A stretch of 64,000 bases of DNA from Streptomyces cupreus (GCF_014257025.1 NZ_JACMSF010000019.1:62001-126000); one strand, 5' to 3'. Positions 17,708-28,326 are shown, numbered from the stretch's first letter. Notes: generated by a model not told the origin, from the letters alone. Numbers and translations: made by a program.

Positions 17708-18480
17708 CAGGCCGGGACGAGCGAGAGGAAGTGCTTCAGATAGCGCGGGTTGACCCGGCGCATCGACAGCAGCACGTACAGGTCGGCGACCCCGAAGTCC
17801 GGGTCGTGCGCGGGCTCCGCGCACACCCAGGCGCCGAGGCGGAGGTAGCCGCGCAGCAGCGGGGGCAGTTCGGTGCGGCCCTCGGGGCGGGCCACGCCCT
17901 CCGGGTTCCAGGGCAGCAGCGGACGGACCCGGTACTCCTCGGGCGCCAGGTGCTTGTCCCGCACCCGGTCCCAGGTGCCGGCCGCGAGGGCGCCGCCGTC
18001 CGCGAGCGGGATGGAGCAGCAGCCGGCCAGCCACTCATGGCCGTTGTCCACCATGTAGCGCGCTATCCCGGCCCAGATCAGGCCGATGACCGCGCCGTCC
18101 CGGTGGTCGGGGTGGACGCAGGAGCGGCCGACCTCGACCAGGCCCGGGCGGATCGGGTCGAGCGGGGCGAGGTCGAACTCGCCCTCCGAGTACAGCCGCC
18201 CGGCGACCGCGGCGCGGTCCGGGGGCAGCAGCCGGTAGGTGCCGACGACCTGGTCGGTGAACGTGTCACGGACCAGCAGGTGGTCGCAGTACGCGTCGAA
18301 GGCGTCGATGTCGTGCCCCGGCTGCGGGGTGGACAGCAGCGCGCCCATCTCCCCGGCGAAGACATCGTGCCGCAGCCGCTGGGCGGCCCGCACATCCTCC
18401 TCGCTGCGGGCGATGCTGACGGTGTAGCGGGTCGGGGCCGCCGGCTGCGGGGGGCGGTCGAGCGTGGAAACGCCGTTCAT
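17707..18480 (-). CDS. olsB: Ornithine N-acyltransferase (GNAT/hemolysin-like), OlsB
   Basis: The protein has 257 residues. YTVSIARSEEDVRAAQRLRHDVFAGEMG opens the acyl-homoserine-lactone-synthase-like GNAT domain of the OlsB group, and GRSCVHPDHRDGAVIGLIWAGIARY is its acyl-donor-binding stretch. The enzyme transfers a 3-hydroxyacyl group from ACP to ornithine, the first step of phosphorus-free ornithine lipid. The start at 18480 is preceded by CAGGAGAGA. It is the first gene of an olsB-olsA-btrH-like operon. Assignment rests on family and pairing with a PlsC protein. Confidence 0.8.
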   Translation of the reverse strand: MNGVSTLDRPPQPAAPTRYTVSIARSEEDVRAAQRLRHDVFAGEMGALLSTPQPGHDIDAFDAYCDHLLVRDTFTDQVVGTYRLLPPDRAAVAGRLYSEGEFDLAPLDPIRPGLVEVGRSCVHPDHRDGAVIGLIWAGIARYMVDNGHEWLAGCCSIPLADGGALAAGTWDRVRDKHLAPEEYRVRPLLPWNPEGVARPEGRTELPPLLRGYLRLGAWVCAEPAHDPDFGVADLYVLLSMRRVNPRYLKHFLSLVPA

Positions 18481-18610
18481 GGCTCTCTCCTGGTCAAAGG
18501 CCGGGGACGGTTGAGCGGCCGAAACAGTTCTTCCGACGCAGGGCGTCGCCCGCGTGACCATCGCCAGGAGTGCGGATGTGAGGTTGTTGAACGGAACGGT
18601 CAGGACACCG

Positions 18611-19636
18611 TCACTTGGGCGGCGCGCAACCCTCCAGCCAGTAGCGCGTCTCCGCGGCGTCGAGAACCCGCTCCAGGACGAGGTCTCCCGTCATGTGCGG
18701 GAAGAACCGGCCCGAGGGCCAGCTGCGCTCGTAGGGCGGCGGGTCGAGGACGAGCAGGCGTACGCCGTCGACGACCGGTATGTCGTCGGGCGTGCCCTCG
18801 TTCCACACCCATTCCCCGCCGGGCGTGACCAGGTTGAACGACCCCACGGTGTGCACCTGCCCCGGCGCGTTGCGGCACACCGCCGCCTCCTGCGGGGACG
18901 GGGCCCGGCCGGGCACATGGCCGCCGCCGACGAGGATGTCCGCGAGCAGGGTGTGCAGCTGGAAATTGTCGCCGATCCCGCTCATCCGCATCCGGTAGCC
19001 GGTGCCGGTGGGGCGGTGCAGCACGACCAGCGGCTCGTCGTCGAGGACGAGCAGGGCGTACGTCAGACACTTGAACTCGTGGCCCGACGCCTCCGCCACG
19101 GCCCGCACCGCCCGCAGCAGCCGGGCGCGCAGCGAGCCGTCGAGCGCGGTGCGCACGGCCGGGTGGTTGAGCATGGCGAGGGACGCCATCTCCCACTGGG
19201 GCATCGACAGCCAGGCCAGGGCCGCCTCCGGTCCCACACGTTCGAAGACCGCCGGATCCACTTCTCCGGGCTCCGGATCGGGGAAGTCCCCGCCGCCGGT
19301 CTCCGCCCAGCGCTCGCAGAACTCCCCCACGTCGGCCAGGGTCTCGGCCAGCTCCACGAAGATGTACGGCGCGCAGGGCCCCGGGTCGGCACCGCGCTCC
19401 ACGCAGGCGCCGACGATCACGGCAATGGTGCCGCGAGGTCCCGGCGGCACCTCCGGCAGCAGCGCGGCCAGGCGCGGGGCGGCCTGGGCGACCTCCTGCG
19501 GTCCAGCGTCCTGGAAGCTCCGGTACATCTCGTGGAACGCCTGTTCCGCCCGGTCCGGTTCCTGCTCGCGCACGGCGGCCTCGAAGCGGCCGACTGCCTC
19601 AACGAACCGCTCCTGCTGCTGACTTGCGAAGATCAT
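18611..19636 (-). CDS. Conserved hypothetical protein
   Basis: The protein has 341 residues, is soluble, acidic and rich in Ala, Glu and Pro, with no signal peptide or membrane segment. The N-terminal part (1-110) is helical with short Ala/Glu-rich repeats. The C-terminal part has GTGYRMRMSGIGDNFQLHTLLAD and a Trp/Pro-rich end. I recognise it only as a protein found in streptomycetes next to the sdh genes; no catalytic motif stands out. It starts at 19636 without a clear ribosome site, upstream of olsB by 130 bases and downstream of the sdh terminator, so it is probably its own transcription unit. Confidence 0.65.
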   Translation of the reverse strand: MIFASQQQERFVEAVGRFEAAVREQEPDRAEQAFHEMYRSFQDAGPQEVAQAAPRLAALLPEVPPGPRGTIAVIVGACVERGADPGPCAPYIFVELAETLADVGEFCERWAETGGGDFPDPEPGEVDPAVFERVGPEAALAWLSMPQWEMASLAMLNHPAVRTALDGSLRARLLRAVRAVAEASGHEFKCLTYALLVLDDEPLVVLHRPTGTGYRMRMSGIGDNFQLHTLLADILVGGGHVPGRAPSPQEAAVCRNAPGQVHTVGSFNLVTPGGEWVWNEGTPDDIPVVDGVRLLVLDPPPYERSWPSGRFFPHMTGDLVLERVLDAAETRYWLEGCAPPK

Positions 19637-19655
19637 GTGCGCAGCCTACCGAGCC

Positions 19656-19705
19656 CGGACAAGCGAAGCGGGGCCGGGGAGCACCCTCCCGACCCCGCTC
19701 GTCCG
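19656..19705 (-). terminator. Terminator of the sdhCAB operon
   Basis: Long GC-rich hairpin 39 bases after the sdhB stop on the minus strand. The arm from CGGACGAG through CGGGGTCGGGAG pairs with CTCCCCGGCCCCG and CGCTTGTCCG, allowing a few bulges. No U-run follows. Confidence 0.6.
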
Positions 19706-19743
19706 CACGTTGTCGGCGAACGTTCACTTGAAGCGGTGCAGCG

Positions 19744-20486
19744 CTACCGCTTGACCTTCCGCGTGGCCCGCAGCCACTCCTTGTTCATGCTCGTGATGGA
19801 GACCAGCGGAATGCCCTTGGGGCAGGCGGTCGCGCACTCGCCGGTCAGGGTGCAGCCGCCGAAGCCCTCGTCGTCCATCTGGGCCACCATGTCCAGCACG
19901 CGCGTCTCCCGCTCGGGAGCGCCCTGAGGCAGCACGTTCAGGTGGTTGATCTTGGCGGAGGTGAACAGCATGGCCGCGCCGTTCGGACACGCAGCGACGC
20001 AGGCCCCGCAGCCGATGCACTCGGCGTGTTCGAAGGCGAAGTCGGCGTCCGGCTTGGGCACCGGAGTCGCGTGCGCCTCGGGGGCGGCCCCGGTGGGCGC
20101 GGTGATGTATCCGCCGGCCTGGATGATCCGGTCGAACGCCGACCGGTCCACCACCAGGTCCTTGATCACCGGGAAGGCGGAGGCCCGCCACGGCTCGATG
20201 TCGATCGTGTCGCCGTCCTTGAAGGACCGCATGTGCAGCTGACACGTGGTCGTCCGCTCAGGGCCGTGCGCGTCCCCGTTGATGACCAGGGAGCACGCGC
20301 CGCAGATGCCCTCACGGCAGTCGTGGTCGAAGGCGACCGGGTCCTCACCGCGCAGGATGAGCTCTTCGTTGAGCGTGTCGAGCATCTCCAGGAACGACAT
20401 GTCGGAGGAGATCCCGTCCACTTCGTACGTGGACATGGCGCCGTCGGCGTCGGCGTTCTTCTGGCGCCAGACGCGCAGGGTGAGCT

Positions 20487-20490
<4 letters not shown>
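19744..20490 (-). CDS. sdhB: Succinate dehydrogenase / fumarate reductase iron-sulfur subunit
   Basis: The protein has 248 residues. The N-terminal 2Fe-2S domain has the CREGICGACSLVING loop and a later Cys (TTTCQLH). The C-terminal ferredoxin-like domain has CIGCGACVAACPNG and GECATACPKGIPL for the 4Fe-4S and 3Fe-4S clusters. It passes electrons from the flavoprotein to the membrane b-type subunit. Its ATG at 20490 overlaps the sdhA stop in an ATGA. The long spacer before CIGCGAC and the single membrane subunit place it in the group of actinobacterial and Bacteroides Sdh/Frd enzymes that use menaquinone. Confidence 0.95.
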
Positions 20491-22433
<1,943 letters not shown>

Positions 22434-22434
22434 C

Positions 22435-23142
22435 TCAGCTCACCACTCCGGTCATGACGCCCACGGGCACGGCGAGGAAGCCGCACGTGAGCAGCAGCGC
22501 GAGTACGTTGGCGACGGTCTTCAGGGCGCGGTCGCGGGTGCGGCTGCCGGCGCCCAGGGTCTGGGCGGCGCTCCAGAAGCCGTGCCGGATGTGCATGCCG
22601 ACGGCGAGGACGGCCACGATGTAGATGACGTTGCCGTACCAGGTGGAGAAGGTGTCCACGACGTTCTGGTACGGGCGCCCCTCCTGGAAGCCGCCCGAGT
22701 GCACGGTGCCGGTCGTCAGGTCGAGGATGTGCCACACGATGAACAGGGCGAGGATGATCCCGCCCCAGCGCATGGTGCGGGTGGCGTAGCTCGCCCGCGG
22801 CTTCTTGTGCACGTACTTGCTGGGCCGCGCCTTGATGTCGCGACGGCTGAGCTGGTACGCGGAGACGCCGTGCGCGACCACCGCGACCACGAGCACGATC
22901 CGCACCAGCCAGAGCGTCCACTCGTAGTGCATGAAGGGCTCGCCGACCGTGCGCAGCCAGTGCGCGTACTCGTTGAACTCACCGGCCCCGAAGAAGATCT
23001 TCAGGTTTCCCATCATGTGGACGACCAGATACGACAGCATGATCAGCCCGCTGACCGCCATCACGGTCTTCTTGCCGACGGAGCTGTCCCACACGGTGCG
23101 TGCCATGGACGGTCGTCGGTCCGTCCGCGTTGCCAGAGCCAT
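22435..23142 (-). CDS. sdhC: Succinate dehydrogenase cytochrome b subunit
   Basis: The protein has 235 residues with five hydrophobic segments (MAVSGLIMLSYLVVHMMG, the LVRIVLVVAVVAHG helix, GGIILALFIVWHILDL, the helix at YIVAVLAVGMHIRHGF, LALLLTCGFLAVPVG). His residues in four of them suit two haems b. This is the single-subunit five-helix anchor type that donates electrons to or from menaquinone. I chose the ATG at 23142; no good ribosome site is present, so a short-leader message is possible. The longer frame to 23535 runs through the LysR operator and gene. Confidence 0.9.
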   Translation of the reverse strand: MALATRTDRRPSMARTVWDSSVGKKTVMAVSGLIMLSYLVVHMMGNLKIFFGAGEFNEYAHWLRTVGEPFMHYEWTLWLVRIVLVVAVVAHGVSAYQLSRRDIKARPSKYVHKKPRASYATRTMRWGGIILALFIVWHILDLTTGTVHSGGFQEGRPYQNVVDTFSTWYGNVIYIVAVLAVGMHIRHGFWSAAQTLGAGSRTRDRALKTVANVLALLLTCGFLAVPVGVMTGVVS

Positions 23143-23200
23143 GTCACTAGAAGTTAGGGGCCCGGTGCCCGATCGGTCCAAGACATCCTCCGGCTCGTTT

Positions 23201-23219
23201 CGATAGACAACGACTATCG
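23201..23219. promoter_or_regulatory. LysR-type operator between sdhC and lysR
   Basis: Perfect dyad CGATAG-N7-CTATCG, which contains the T-N11-A core (ATAG...CTAT) of LysR-type binding boxes. It ends nine bases before the chosen lysR start codon and lies 59 bases upstream of the sdhC start, placed to serve both divergent genes. Confidence 0.75.
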
Positions 23220-23227
23220 TGAGGTCC

Positions 23228-24112
23228 ATGCAGTTCCAGCAGCTCCAGTACTTCGTGGCGGTCGCCGAGACCCGGCACTTCACCCGGGCCGCCGACCTGG
23301 TCCACGTGGCGCAGCCGTCCCTGTCCCAGCAGATCAAGGCCCTGGAGCGCGAGCTCGGCGCGGACCTGTTCCTGCGGGCCCGGGGCAACATCACGCTCAC
23401 CGACGCGGGCGAGGCCCTGCTGCCGCTGGCCCGGCGCATCCTGGCCGACGCGGATACAGCGCGGCTCGAAGTCCAGGAGCTGGTCCAGTTGCGCAGCGGT
23501 CGCATCCGGCTGGGGGCGACCCCGAGCCTGTGCACGGGGCTGCTCCCGGACGTCCTGCGCGCCTTCCACGACCGCTACCCCGGCATCCGCCTGATGATCG
23601 AGGAGGGCGGCTCCCACGACCTGGTACGCGAACTGGCCCGAGGCGCCCTGGACCTGGCGTTGGTCGTACTCCCACTCCCGACCCCGTCCCCGGCGCTGGC
23701 CACGGTGGAGCTCCTGCGCGAGGACCTGGTGATCGTCTCCTCCCCGGACGCCCCCAAGCCCGGCGGGGGCCGGCGCGCGGTGAGCATCGCCGATCTGGAG
23801 GGCGAACGCCTGGTGATGTTCCGCCACGGCTACGACCTGCGCGAACTCACGGTCGCCGCGTGTCGCTCCGCTGGGTTCGAGCCGGATTTCGCGGTGGAGG
23901 GCGGCGAGATGGACGCGGTTCTGGGCTTCGCGCGGGCGGGCCTGGGAGTGGCGGTGGTCCCGCGCATGGTCGCGGCGCGGGCGGGCCGGGGCCTACGAGT
24001 CACGCCGCTGGCGCGGCCCGGTCTGCATCGCACGATCGCGCTGGCCCACAGGAGCGACGTGGCCCCGCCGCGGGCGGCACGGGAGCTTCAGCGCATGCTG
24101 CTGGAGCGTTGA
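23228..24112 (+). CDS. LysR family transcriptional regulator
   Basis: The protein has 294 residues. The N-terminal winged helix is MQFQQLQYFVAVAETRHFTRAADLVHVAQPSLSQQIKALE (helix-turn-helix about residues 18-40). The C-terminal periplasmic-binding-like effector domain starts near residue 90 (RLGATPSLCTGLLPDVLRAF). GAGG precedes the ATG at 23228; a GTG at 23219 would sit inside the operator. It is divergent from sdhCAB with a LysR-type box in between, so regulation of that operon is likely. The effector may be a C4-dicarboxylate or redox signal, which the sequence does not show. Confidence 0.9.
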   Translation: MQFQQLQYFVAVAETRHFTRAADLVHVAQPSLSQQIKALERELGADLFLRARGNITLTDAGEALLPLARRILADADTARLEVQELVQLRSGRIRLGATPSLCTGLLPDVLRAFHDRYPGIRLMIEEGGSHDLVRELARGALDLALVVLPLPTPSPALATVELLREDLVIVSSPDAPKPGGGRRAVSIADLEGERLVMFRHGYDLRELTVAACRSAGFEPDFAVEGGEMDAVLGFARAGLGVAVVPRMVAARAGRGLRVTPLARPGLHRTIALAHRSDVAPPRAARELQRMLLER

Positions 24113-24155
24113 AGCCTGCTCAGAGACTCCCGTGACTCCCGTACGACCATGGCGG

Positions 24156-26291
24156 CTAGCCCGTCGCGTCGACCAGCGCCAGCTCGTGAAGTCGCTCCGG
24201 TGGCCCCGGGCGGGCGTAGTACCAGCCCTGGGCCGTGTCGCAGCCCAGTATGCGGAGCTGTTCGGCCTGGGCGCCGGTTTCCACGCCCTCCACCGTGACC
24301 GCGAGGTTCAGGCTATGGGCGAGGGAAACGATCCCCTCGACGATCTTGAGGTCGACGGGGTCCGCCGGGAACTGCTGCATGCTCTGGGTGAAGGAGCGGT
24401 CCAGCTTGAGGACGCTCACCGGCAGGCGGCGCAGGTTGGCGAGGTTGGAGTAGCCGGTGCCGAAGTCGTCCAGGGCGATGTCGACGCCCATCTCGGCGAG
24501 CCGGCGCAACGGCTTGAGCAGGTCGTCGTCCGCGCCGATCAACGCCGACTCGGTGACCTCCAGGCAGAGGGCGTCGGGGGCGACGCCCATGCGCTCCAGG
24601 ATGTCGACCGTGTCCTGCACCAGGCCGGGGTGGGTGAGCTGGCACGGCGAGAGGTTGACGTTGATGCGCAGCGGGCCCGCGTCCGAGTGGCGGTCGCGCC
24701 ACTGACGGGCCTGGCGCACCGACTGCTCCAGCACCCAGCGGCCGAGCGGAACGATCAGCCCCGTGTGCTCGGCGAGCGGGATGAACCGGTCCGGGCCGAG
24801 GACGCCGTGCTGCGGGTGCAACCAGCGCACCAGGGCTTCGGCACCCCGGACGCTGCCGTCGCCGAGGTGGACCAGCGGCTGGTACTCGATGAAGAACTCG
24901 CCCCGGTCCAGTGCGGTCGGCAGCGACGTGGTCAGCCCGTGCCGGGTGATGGCGCGGGCGTCGGCCTCCGGGTCCGCCAGCTCGAAGCGGTTGCCGCCCG
25001 CCGACTTCGCCCGGTACATCGTGATGTCGGCGCTGCGCAGCACCTCCGCCGGGCTGCGCTCGCCCGCCGGTCCCTCGACGATGCCGATGCTGCCGCGCAC
25101 GGTCAGCTCCCGGCCGTCGACCATGATCGGGGCGACCAGCGCGTTCATGATGCGGGCGGCGAGCTCGTCGACCTCGCGCTCGGTGTCAGGGCCGGTGGTC
25201 AACGCCACGAACTCGTCGCCGCCGAGCCGGGCGACCATCTCGCCGGGCGCGGTCGCGCAGGCCTGGAGCCGGTCGGCGACCTCCACCAGCAGCCGGTCGC
25301 CGGCCGCGTGGCCGAGGCTGTCGTTGATGGTCTTGAAGCCGTCCAGGTCGAGGTAGCACAGCCCGAACCGCTGGCCCTCCCCCGCGCCGAGCGCCTTCTC
25401 CAGGCGCTCGAAGAACAGGGTGCGGTTGGGGAGTCCGGTGAGCGCGTCGTGCGTGGCCTCGTAGCGCAGCCGGAGGTTGAGCAGCCGCCGCTCGGTGGTG
25501 TCCTCCATGAGGGCGAGCTGGTACTCGGGGTTGCCGTCGGCGTCACGCAGCAGGGAGACCGTCAGATTGGTCCACAGGACCGTTCCGTCGGGGCGGTAGA
25601 ACGCCTTCTCCACGTGGTAGTGCTCGCGCTCGCCGCACACCAGCTCCTCGTAGAGCTTCCAGACCTGCGGCGCGTCCTCGGGATGCGTCCACTCCATGAC
25701 GTTACGGCCGCGCACCAGTTGCTCCGCGCCGCCGAACATGCGCACCAGGGCGCCGTTCACTTGCAGTATGTTGCCCGCGAGGTCGGCGATGCCGATCCCT
25801 ATGGCGGCGCCCTCGAACACCGCGCGGAAGCGGGCCTCGCTGGCGTGCAGCGCCTGCGCCACCACGCCCTGCGCCGTCAGGGCGGCGGCGGAGATCGACT
25901 CCTGCTCGGCCAGCGTCCGCTCGCGCAGCGCCTGGGCGTACCCGGCGGCCATGGCGTGCTGGAGCCGCGCGGAGCGGGCCCGCAGGTCCTCCGGGGCGCC
26001 GTCGCCGCCGCAGTACAGCACCAGATAGGCGTCGACGCAGTCGAGGCTGTGGCTGAGCGCCTCCGGGTCGGTGCAGTGCGCGTCCACGAGGGCGGCGCCC
26101 ACCGCCCTGCCCTCCTCCGCGTCGAAGGTCCTGGCCCTGAGCGCCTCGCTCAACCGCCGGGCGAGCGGCAGCAGTTGTTCCCCGAACTCCGGCCGGGTCG
26201 ACGACGTCGAGGTCACCGGGAACACGGCCCGGCTCCAGATCGTCGCAAACCGGCGCAGTCTGTCCTCCGGCCCGTCCGGCTCCGCGCTCAC
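24156..26291 (-). CDS. rmdA: PAS-GGDEF-EAL cyclic-di-GMP protein, RmdA-like
   Basis: The protein has 711 residues. A helical N-terminal region (1-160) precedes a PAS domain (about 165-285, RFRAVFEGAAIGIGIADLAGNILQVN). The GGDEF domain (about 290-450) has an intact RLGGDEF active site, and the EAL domain (about 465-711) has GAEALVRWLHP, DDFGTGYSNL and KLDRSFTQ. Both halves look catalytically competent for c-di-GMP synthesis and breakdown. The architecture and neighbours match RmdA (SCO0928), a phosphodiesterase affecting aerial growth, as I remember it. It starts with GTG at 26291, overlapping the methyltransferase stop in GTGA; the longer frame to 26330 is unnecessary. Confidence 0.85.
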   Translation of the reverse strand: MSAEPDGPEDRLRRFATIWSRAVFPVTSTSSTRPEFGEQLLPLARRLSEALRARTFDAEEGRAVGAALVDAHCTDPEALSHSLDCVDAYLVLYCGGDGAPEDLRARSARLQHAMAAGYAQALRERTLAEQESISAAALTAQGVVAQALHASEARFRAVFEGAAIGIGIADLAGNILQVNGALVRMFGGAEQLVRGRNVMEWTHPEDAPQVWKLYEELVCGEREHYHVEKAFYRPDGTVLWTNLTVSLLRDADGNPEYQLALMEDTTERRLLNLRLRYEATHDALTGLPNRTLFFERLEKALGAGEGQRFGLCYLDLDGFKTINDSLGHAAGDRLLVEVADRLQACATAPGEMVARLGGDEFVALTTGPDTEREVDELAARIMNALVAPIMVDGRELTVRGSIGIVEGPAGERSPAEVLRSADITMYRAKSAGGNRFELADPEADARAITRHGLTTSLPTALDRGEFFIEYQPLVHLGDGSVRGAEALVRWLHPQHGVLGPDRFIPLAEHTGLIVPLGRWVLEQSVRQARQWRDRHSDAGPLRINVNLSPCQLTHPGLVQDTVDILERMGVAPDALCLEVTESALIGADDDLLKPLRRLAEMGVDIALDDFGTGYSNLANLRRLPVSVLKLDRSFTQSMQQFPADPVDLKIVEGIVSLAHSLNLAVTVEGVETGAQAEQLRILGCDTAQGWYYARPGPPERLHELALVDATG

Positions 26292-27100
26292 GCCGTGCGC
26301 CCCACGCCCGCGAAACCGGAGAAGGCCCATGGATCCTCCTCCTCCGGTGCGGTGTCCGGCCGCCAGTGCGGCATCGACACCAGTCCGGGTTCCACCATGT
26401 CGTACCCCTCGAAGAACCGCGCGATCTCCTCGCGCGAGCGCATGATCAGCGGGTTGCGAATGTCCTTGTATACGCCCACCGTGCCCTCGGCCCGCTCCGC
26501 GGGAAGCGGGATTCCCTCGTACGAGGCATGCGTGAGGATCAGCAGGCTGCCGGGCGCGAGCGCGTCACGCAGCTCGGCCACCGCTCCGTACGGGTCGTCC
26601 GCGTCTTCCACGAAGTGCAGTATGGCAACGAGCAGAAGGGCCACCGGACGGTTCAGGTCGATCAGCCGCTCCACCTGAGGGCTCGCCAGAATGTCCTGGG
26701 GCTTGCGCAGATCGGCCGCGACGACGTCGGTGAGCTCGTCGCCGTCCAGCACCGCCTGGCTGTGCGCGACGGCCACCGGGTCGTGGTCGACGTAGACCAC
26801 GTGCGCGCCGGGGCTGGCCGACTGGGCCACCTCGTGGACGTTGCCGAAGGTCGGGATGCCCGAGCCGATGTCCAGGAACTGGGTGATCCCCTCGGCGGCC
26901 GCGTACCGCACGGCGCGGCGCATGAACGCCCGGTTCGCCTGCATGATCTTGGGAAGTCCCGGCATGAACCCCATGGCCTTGCGGGCGGCTTCCCGGTCGA
27001 CCTCGAAGTTGTGCGAACCGCCCAGGTAGTAGTCGTAGATCCGCGAGACGCTCGGCACCGAGATGTCGATGCTCCGTGGTGCCCAGGCGGGACGCTCCAT
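26288..27100 (-). CDS. SAM-dependent methyltransferase, DUF574 (PF04672) type
   Basis: The protein has 270 residues. The family hallmark SVSRIYDYYLGGSHNFEVDREAA is followed by the SAM-binding FLDIGSGIPTFGNVHEVAQ and by VVYVDHDPVAVAHSQAVL. DUF574 proteins are abundant in streptomycetes and their substrates are largely unknown. GGAGAGATAG precedes the ATG at 27100. Its stop overlaps the GTG of the RmdA-like gene, so the two proteins are made in linked amounts; a regulatory or modification link with c-di-GMP signalling is an inference. Confidence 0.9.
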   Translation of the reverse strand: MERPAWAPRSIDISVPSVSRIYDYYLGGSHNFEVDREAARKAMGFMPGLPKIMQANRAFMRRAVRYAAAEGITQFLDIGSGIPTFGNVHEVAQSASPGAHVVYVDHDPVAVAHSQAVLDGDELTDVVAADLRKPQDILASPQVERLIDLNRPVALLLVAILHFVEDADDPYGAVAELRDALAPGSLLILTHASYEGIPLPAERAEGTVGVYKDIRNPLIMRSREEIARFFEGYDMVEPGLVSMPHWRPDTAPEEEDPWAFSGFAGVGRTA

Positions 27101-27246
27101 CTATCTCTCCAAGGCTCAGGCGATCCAGTGTTCGAGCTGAGGCTACTGATCGCCTGCCAAAGGAGCGAGCCGAAACGGAAATTGACCATCCGTTCCCGGT
27201 CACTGCCTGCGGCACGTGCCGAATTTCACCGGCCGTGAATCCACTA

Positions 27247-27263
27247 CGCCGAAAGTTTCGGCG
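27247..27263. promoter_or_regulatory. Palindrome upstream of the methyltransferase gene
   Basis: Seventeen-base dyad CGCCGAAA-G-TTTCGGCG, 147 bases upstream of the methyltransferase start and next to the terminator at 27275-27319. It could be an operator or a second short hairpin. No regulator is assigned. Confidence 0.35.
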
Positions 27264-27274
27264 GCGGCACGGCA

Positions 27275-27319
27275 CACAGGCCCACCCCCTCCGTGCGGTG
27301 CGAAGGGGGTGGACCTGTG
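27275..27319 (-). terminator. Terminator after the SCO0930-type lipoprotein gene
   Basis: Hairpin with 16-base arms (CACAGGcCCACCCCCT against AGGGGGTGGACCTGTG, one mismatch) and a 13-base loop, 50 bases after the lipoprotein stop on the minus strand. It separates that gene from the methyltransferase-rmdA unit. Confidence 0.65.
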
Positions 27320-27369
27320 GTCGCGCGCGCTGACCGTTCGTCCGGCACTCTCGCCTGCGACTTCGCCTC

Positions 27370-28326
27370 CTACTCCTTTTCCGGCGCGCCGACCGGCTTT
27401 CCGTCGGGAGCCACGGCGTACCAGGTGCCGCCGACGCCCTGACCGTTGGTGTCACCGGGAGCCTTGTCACCGGCGAAGGTGTAGATCGGCCAGCAGTTGA
27501 CCGTCTGCTGCTTGGCGCCGTCGGGCCGGGTGAAGTTCATCAGGCCCTTCTTCTGCACGCCCTTGGTGTCGTCGTTCGCCACCGGCGCCACCACGGGCCA
27601 CTTCTCCAGGCAGGCGCCGGTGCAGTTGGAGACCGGCTTCGGCCACGCCTCGTCCTTCATGAAGCGGTAGACCGTCATGCCGTTCTTGTCGACGACGATC
27701 TCACCGAGGTTGGGGTCCTTACGGGTGGACAGACCGGGCAGATCGGCCAGCTTGGCCTTCTTGCCGTCGGGGGCCAGCGCGTACCAAGTGCCGCCCACGC
27801 CCTGGCCCTTGGTGTCGCCCGCGTTGACGTCCTTGGCATAGCGGTACGCCGGCCAGCCGCCGATCGTCAGCTGCTTGCTGCCGTCGGCCCGGGTGACCTC
27901 GCCGAGCTGCGACTTGTCGACGCCTGCACCGGCGCTGGCGTCGTCCGCGGGAACCGGCGGCCAGGTGGTGGCGCAGTCGCCTTCACAGTTGGTCTTCGGC
28001 GGTTCGGCGGTGTCCTTGTCGAAGCGGTAGAGGGTGAGCCCGGCGCTGTCGGTCAGCACCTGGCCGAGCTCGGCGTTGGTGGACACGGACAGTTCACCGG
28101 CGGGGGTCGTCTGGGTCGCGGCGCCCTGCGCTCCGGCCCCGGCGGTGCCGGACTCGGCGCCGTTGCCCAGGCCCGTCCCCGCGGTTCCGTAGTCTCCTGC
28201 CGCGGCCGTCGCACCGACGTTCTGGCTGCTCGCCGGCGGGGTGGTCTCCTGACCGCACGCCGTCGTCAGCGCCAGCGTTGCCACGGCGCTCACCACGAGC
28301 GAGGCGCTCCGCCACGAGGTCTTCAT
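27370..28326 (-). CDS. SCO0930-family lipoprotein with two secreted-repeat domains
   Basis: The protein has 318 residues. The signal peptide ends in a lipobox (LALTTACG), so the mature protein is lipid-anchored outside the membrane. A Gly/Ala/Thr-rich linker leads to repeated PF03640-type secreted units: GLTLYRFDKDTAEPPKTNCEGDC, and a second unit beginning GMTVYRFMKDEAWPKPVSNC, each followed by a WPxV segment and a GxGVGGTWYAxAPDG unit. Cysteine spacing (CEGDC, CTGAC) suggests small disulphide or ligand sites. GGGGAGTT precedes the ATG at 28326. Function of the family is unknown; an extracellular redox or haem role has been suggested for PF03640 proteins but nothing here proves it. Confidence 0.88.
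   Translation of the reverse strand: MKTSWRSASLVVSAVATLALTTACGQETTPPASSQNVGATAAAGDYGTAGTGLGNGAESGTAGAGAQGAATQTTPAGELSVSTNAELGQVLTDSAGLTLYRFDKDTAEPPKTNCEGDCATTWPPVPADDASAGAGVDKSQLGEVTRADGSKQLTIGGWPAYRYAKDVNAGDTKGQGVGGTWYALAPDGKKAKLADLPGLSTRKDPNLGEIVVDKNGMTVYRFMKDEAWPKPVSNCTGACLEKWPVVAPVANDDTKGVQKKGLMNFTRPDGAKQQTVNCWPIYTFAGDKAPGDTNGQGVGGTWYAVAPDGKPVGAPEKE

Noticed and set aside
18481..18610. Possible small gene between olsB and the hypothetical gene
   Set aside because: No frame with a ribosome site and sensible codon use; it looks like the olsB promoter region.
27275..27319. Long hairpin as a riboswitch for the methyltransferase gene
   Set aside because: It directly follows the lipoprotein stop with near-perfect arms and is more than 170 bases upstream of the methyltransferase start, which fits a terminator better.
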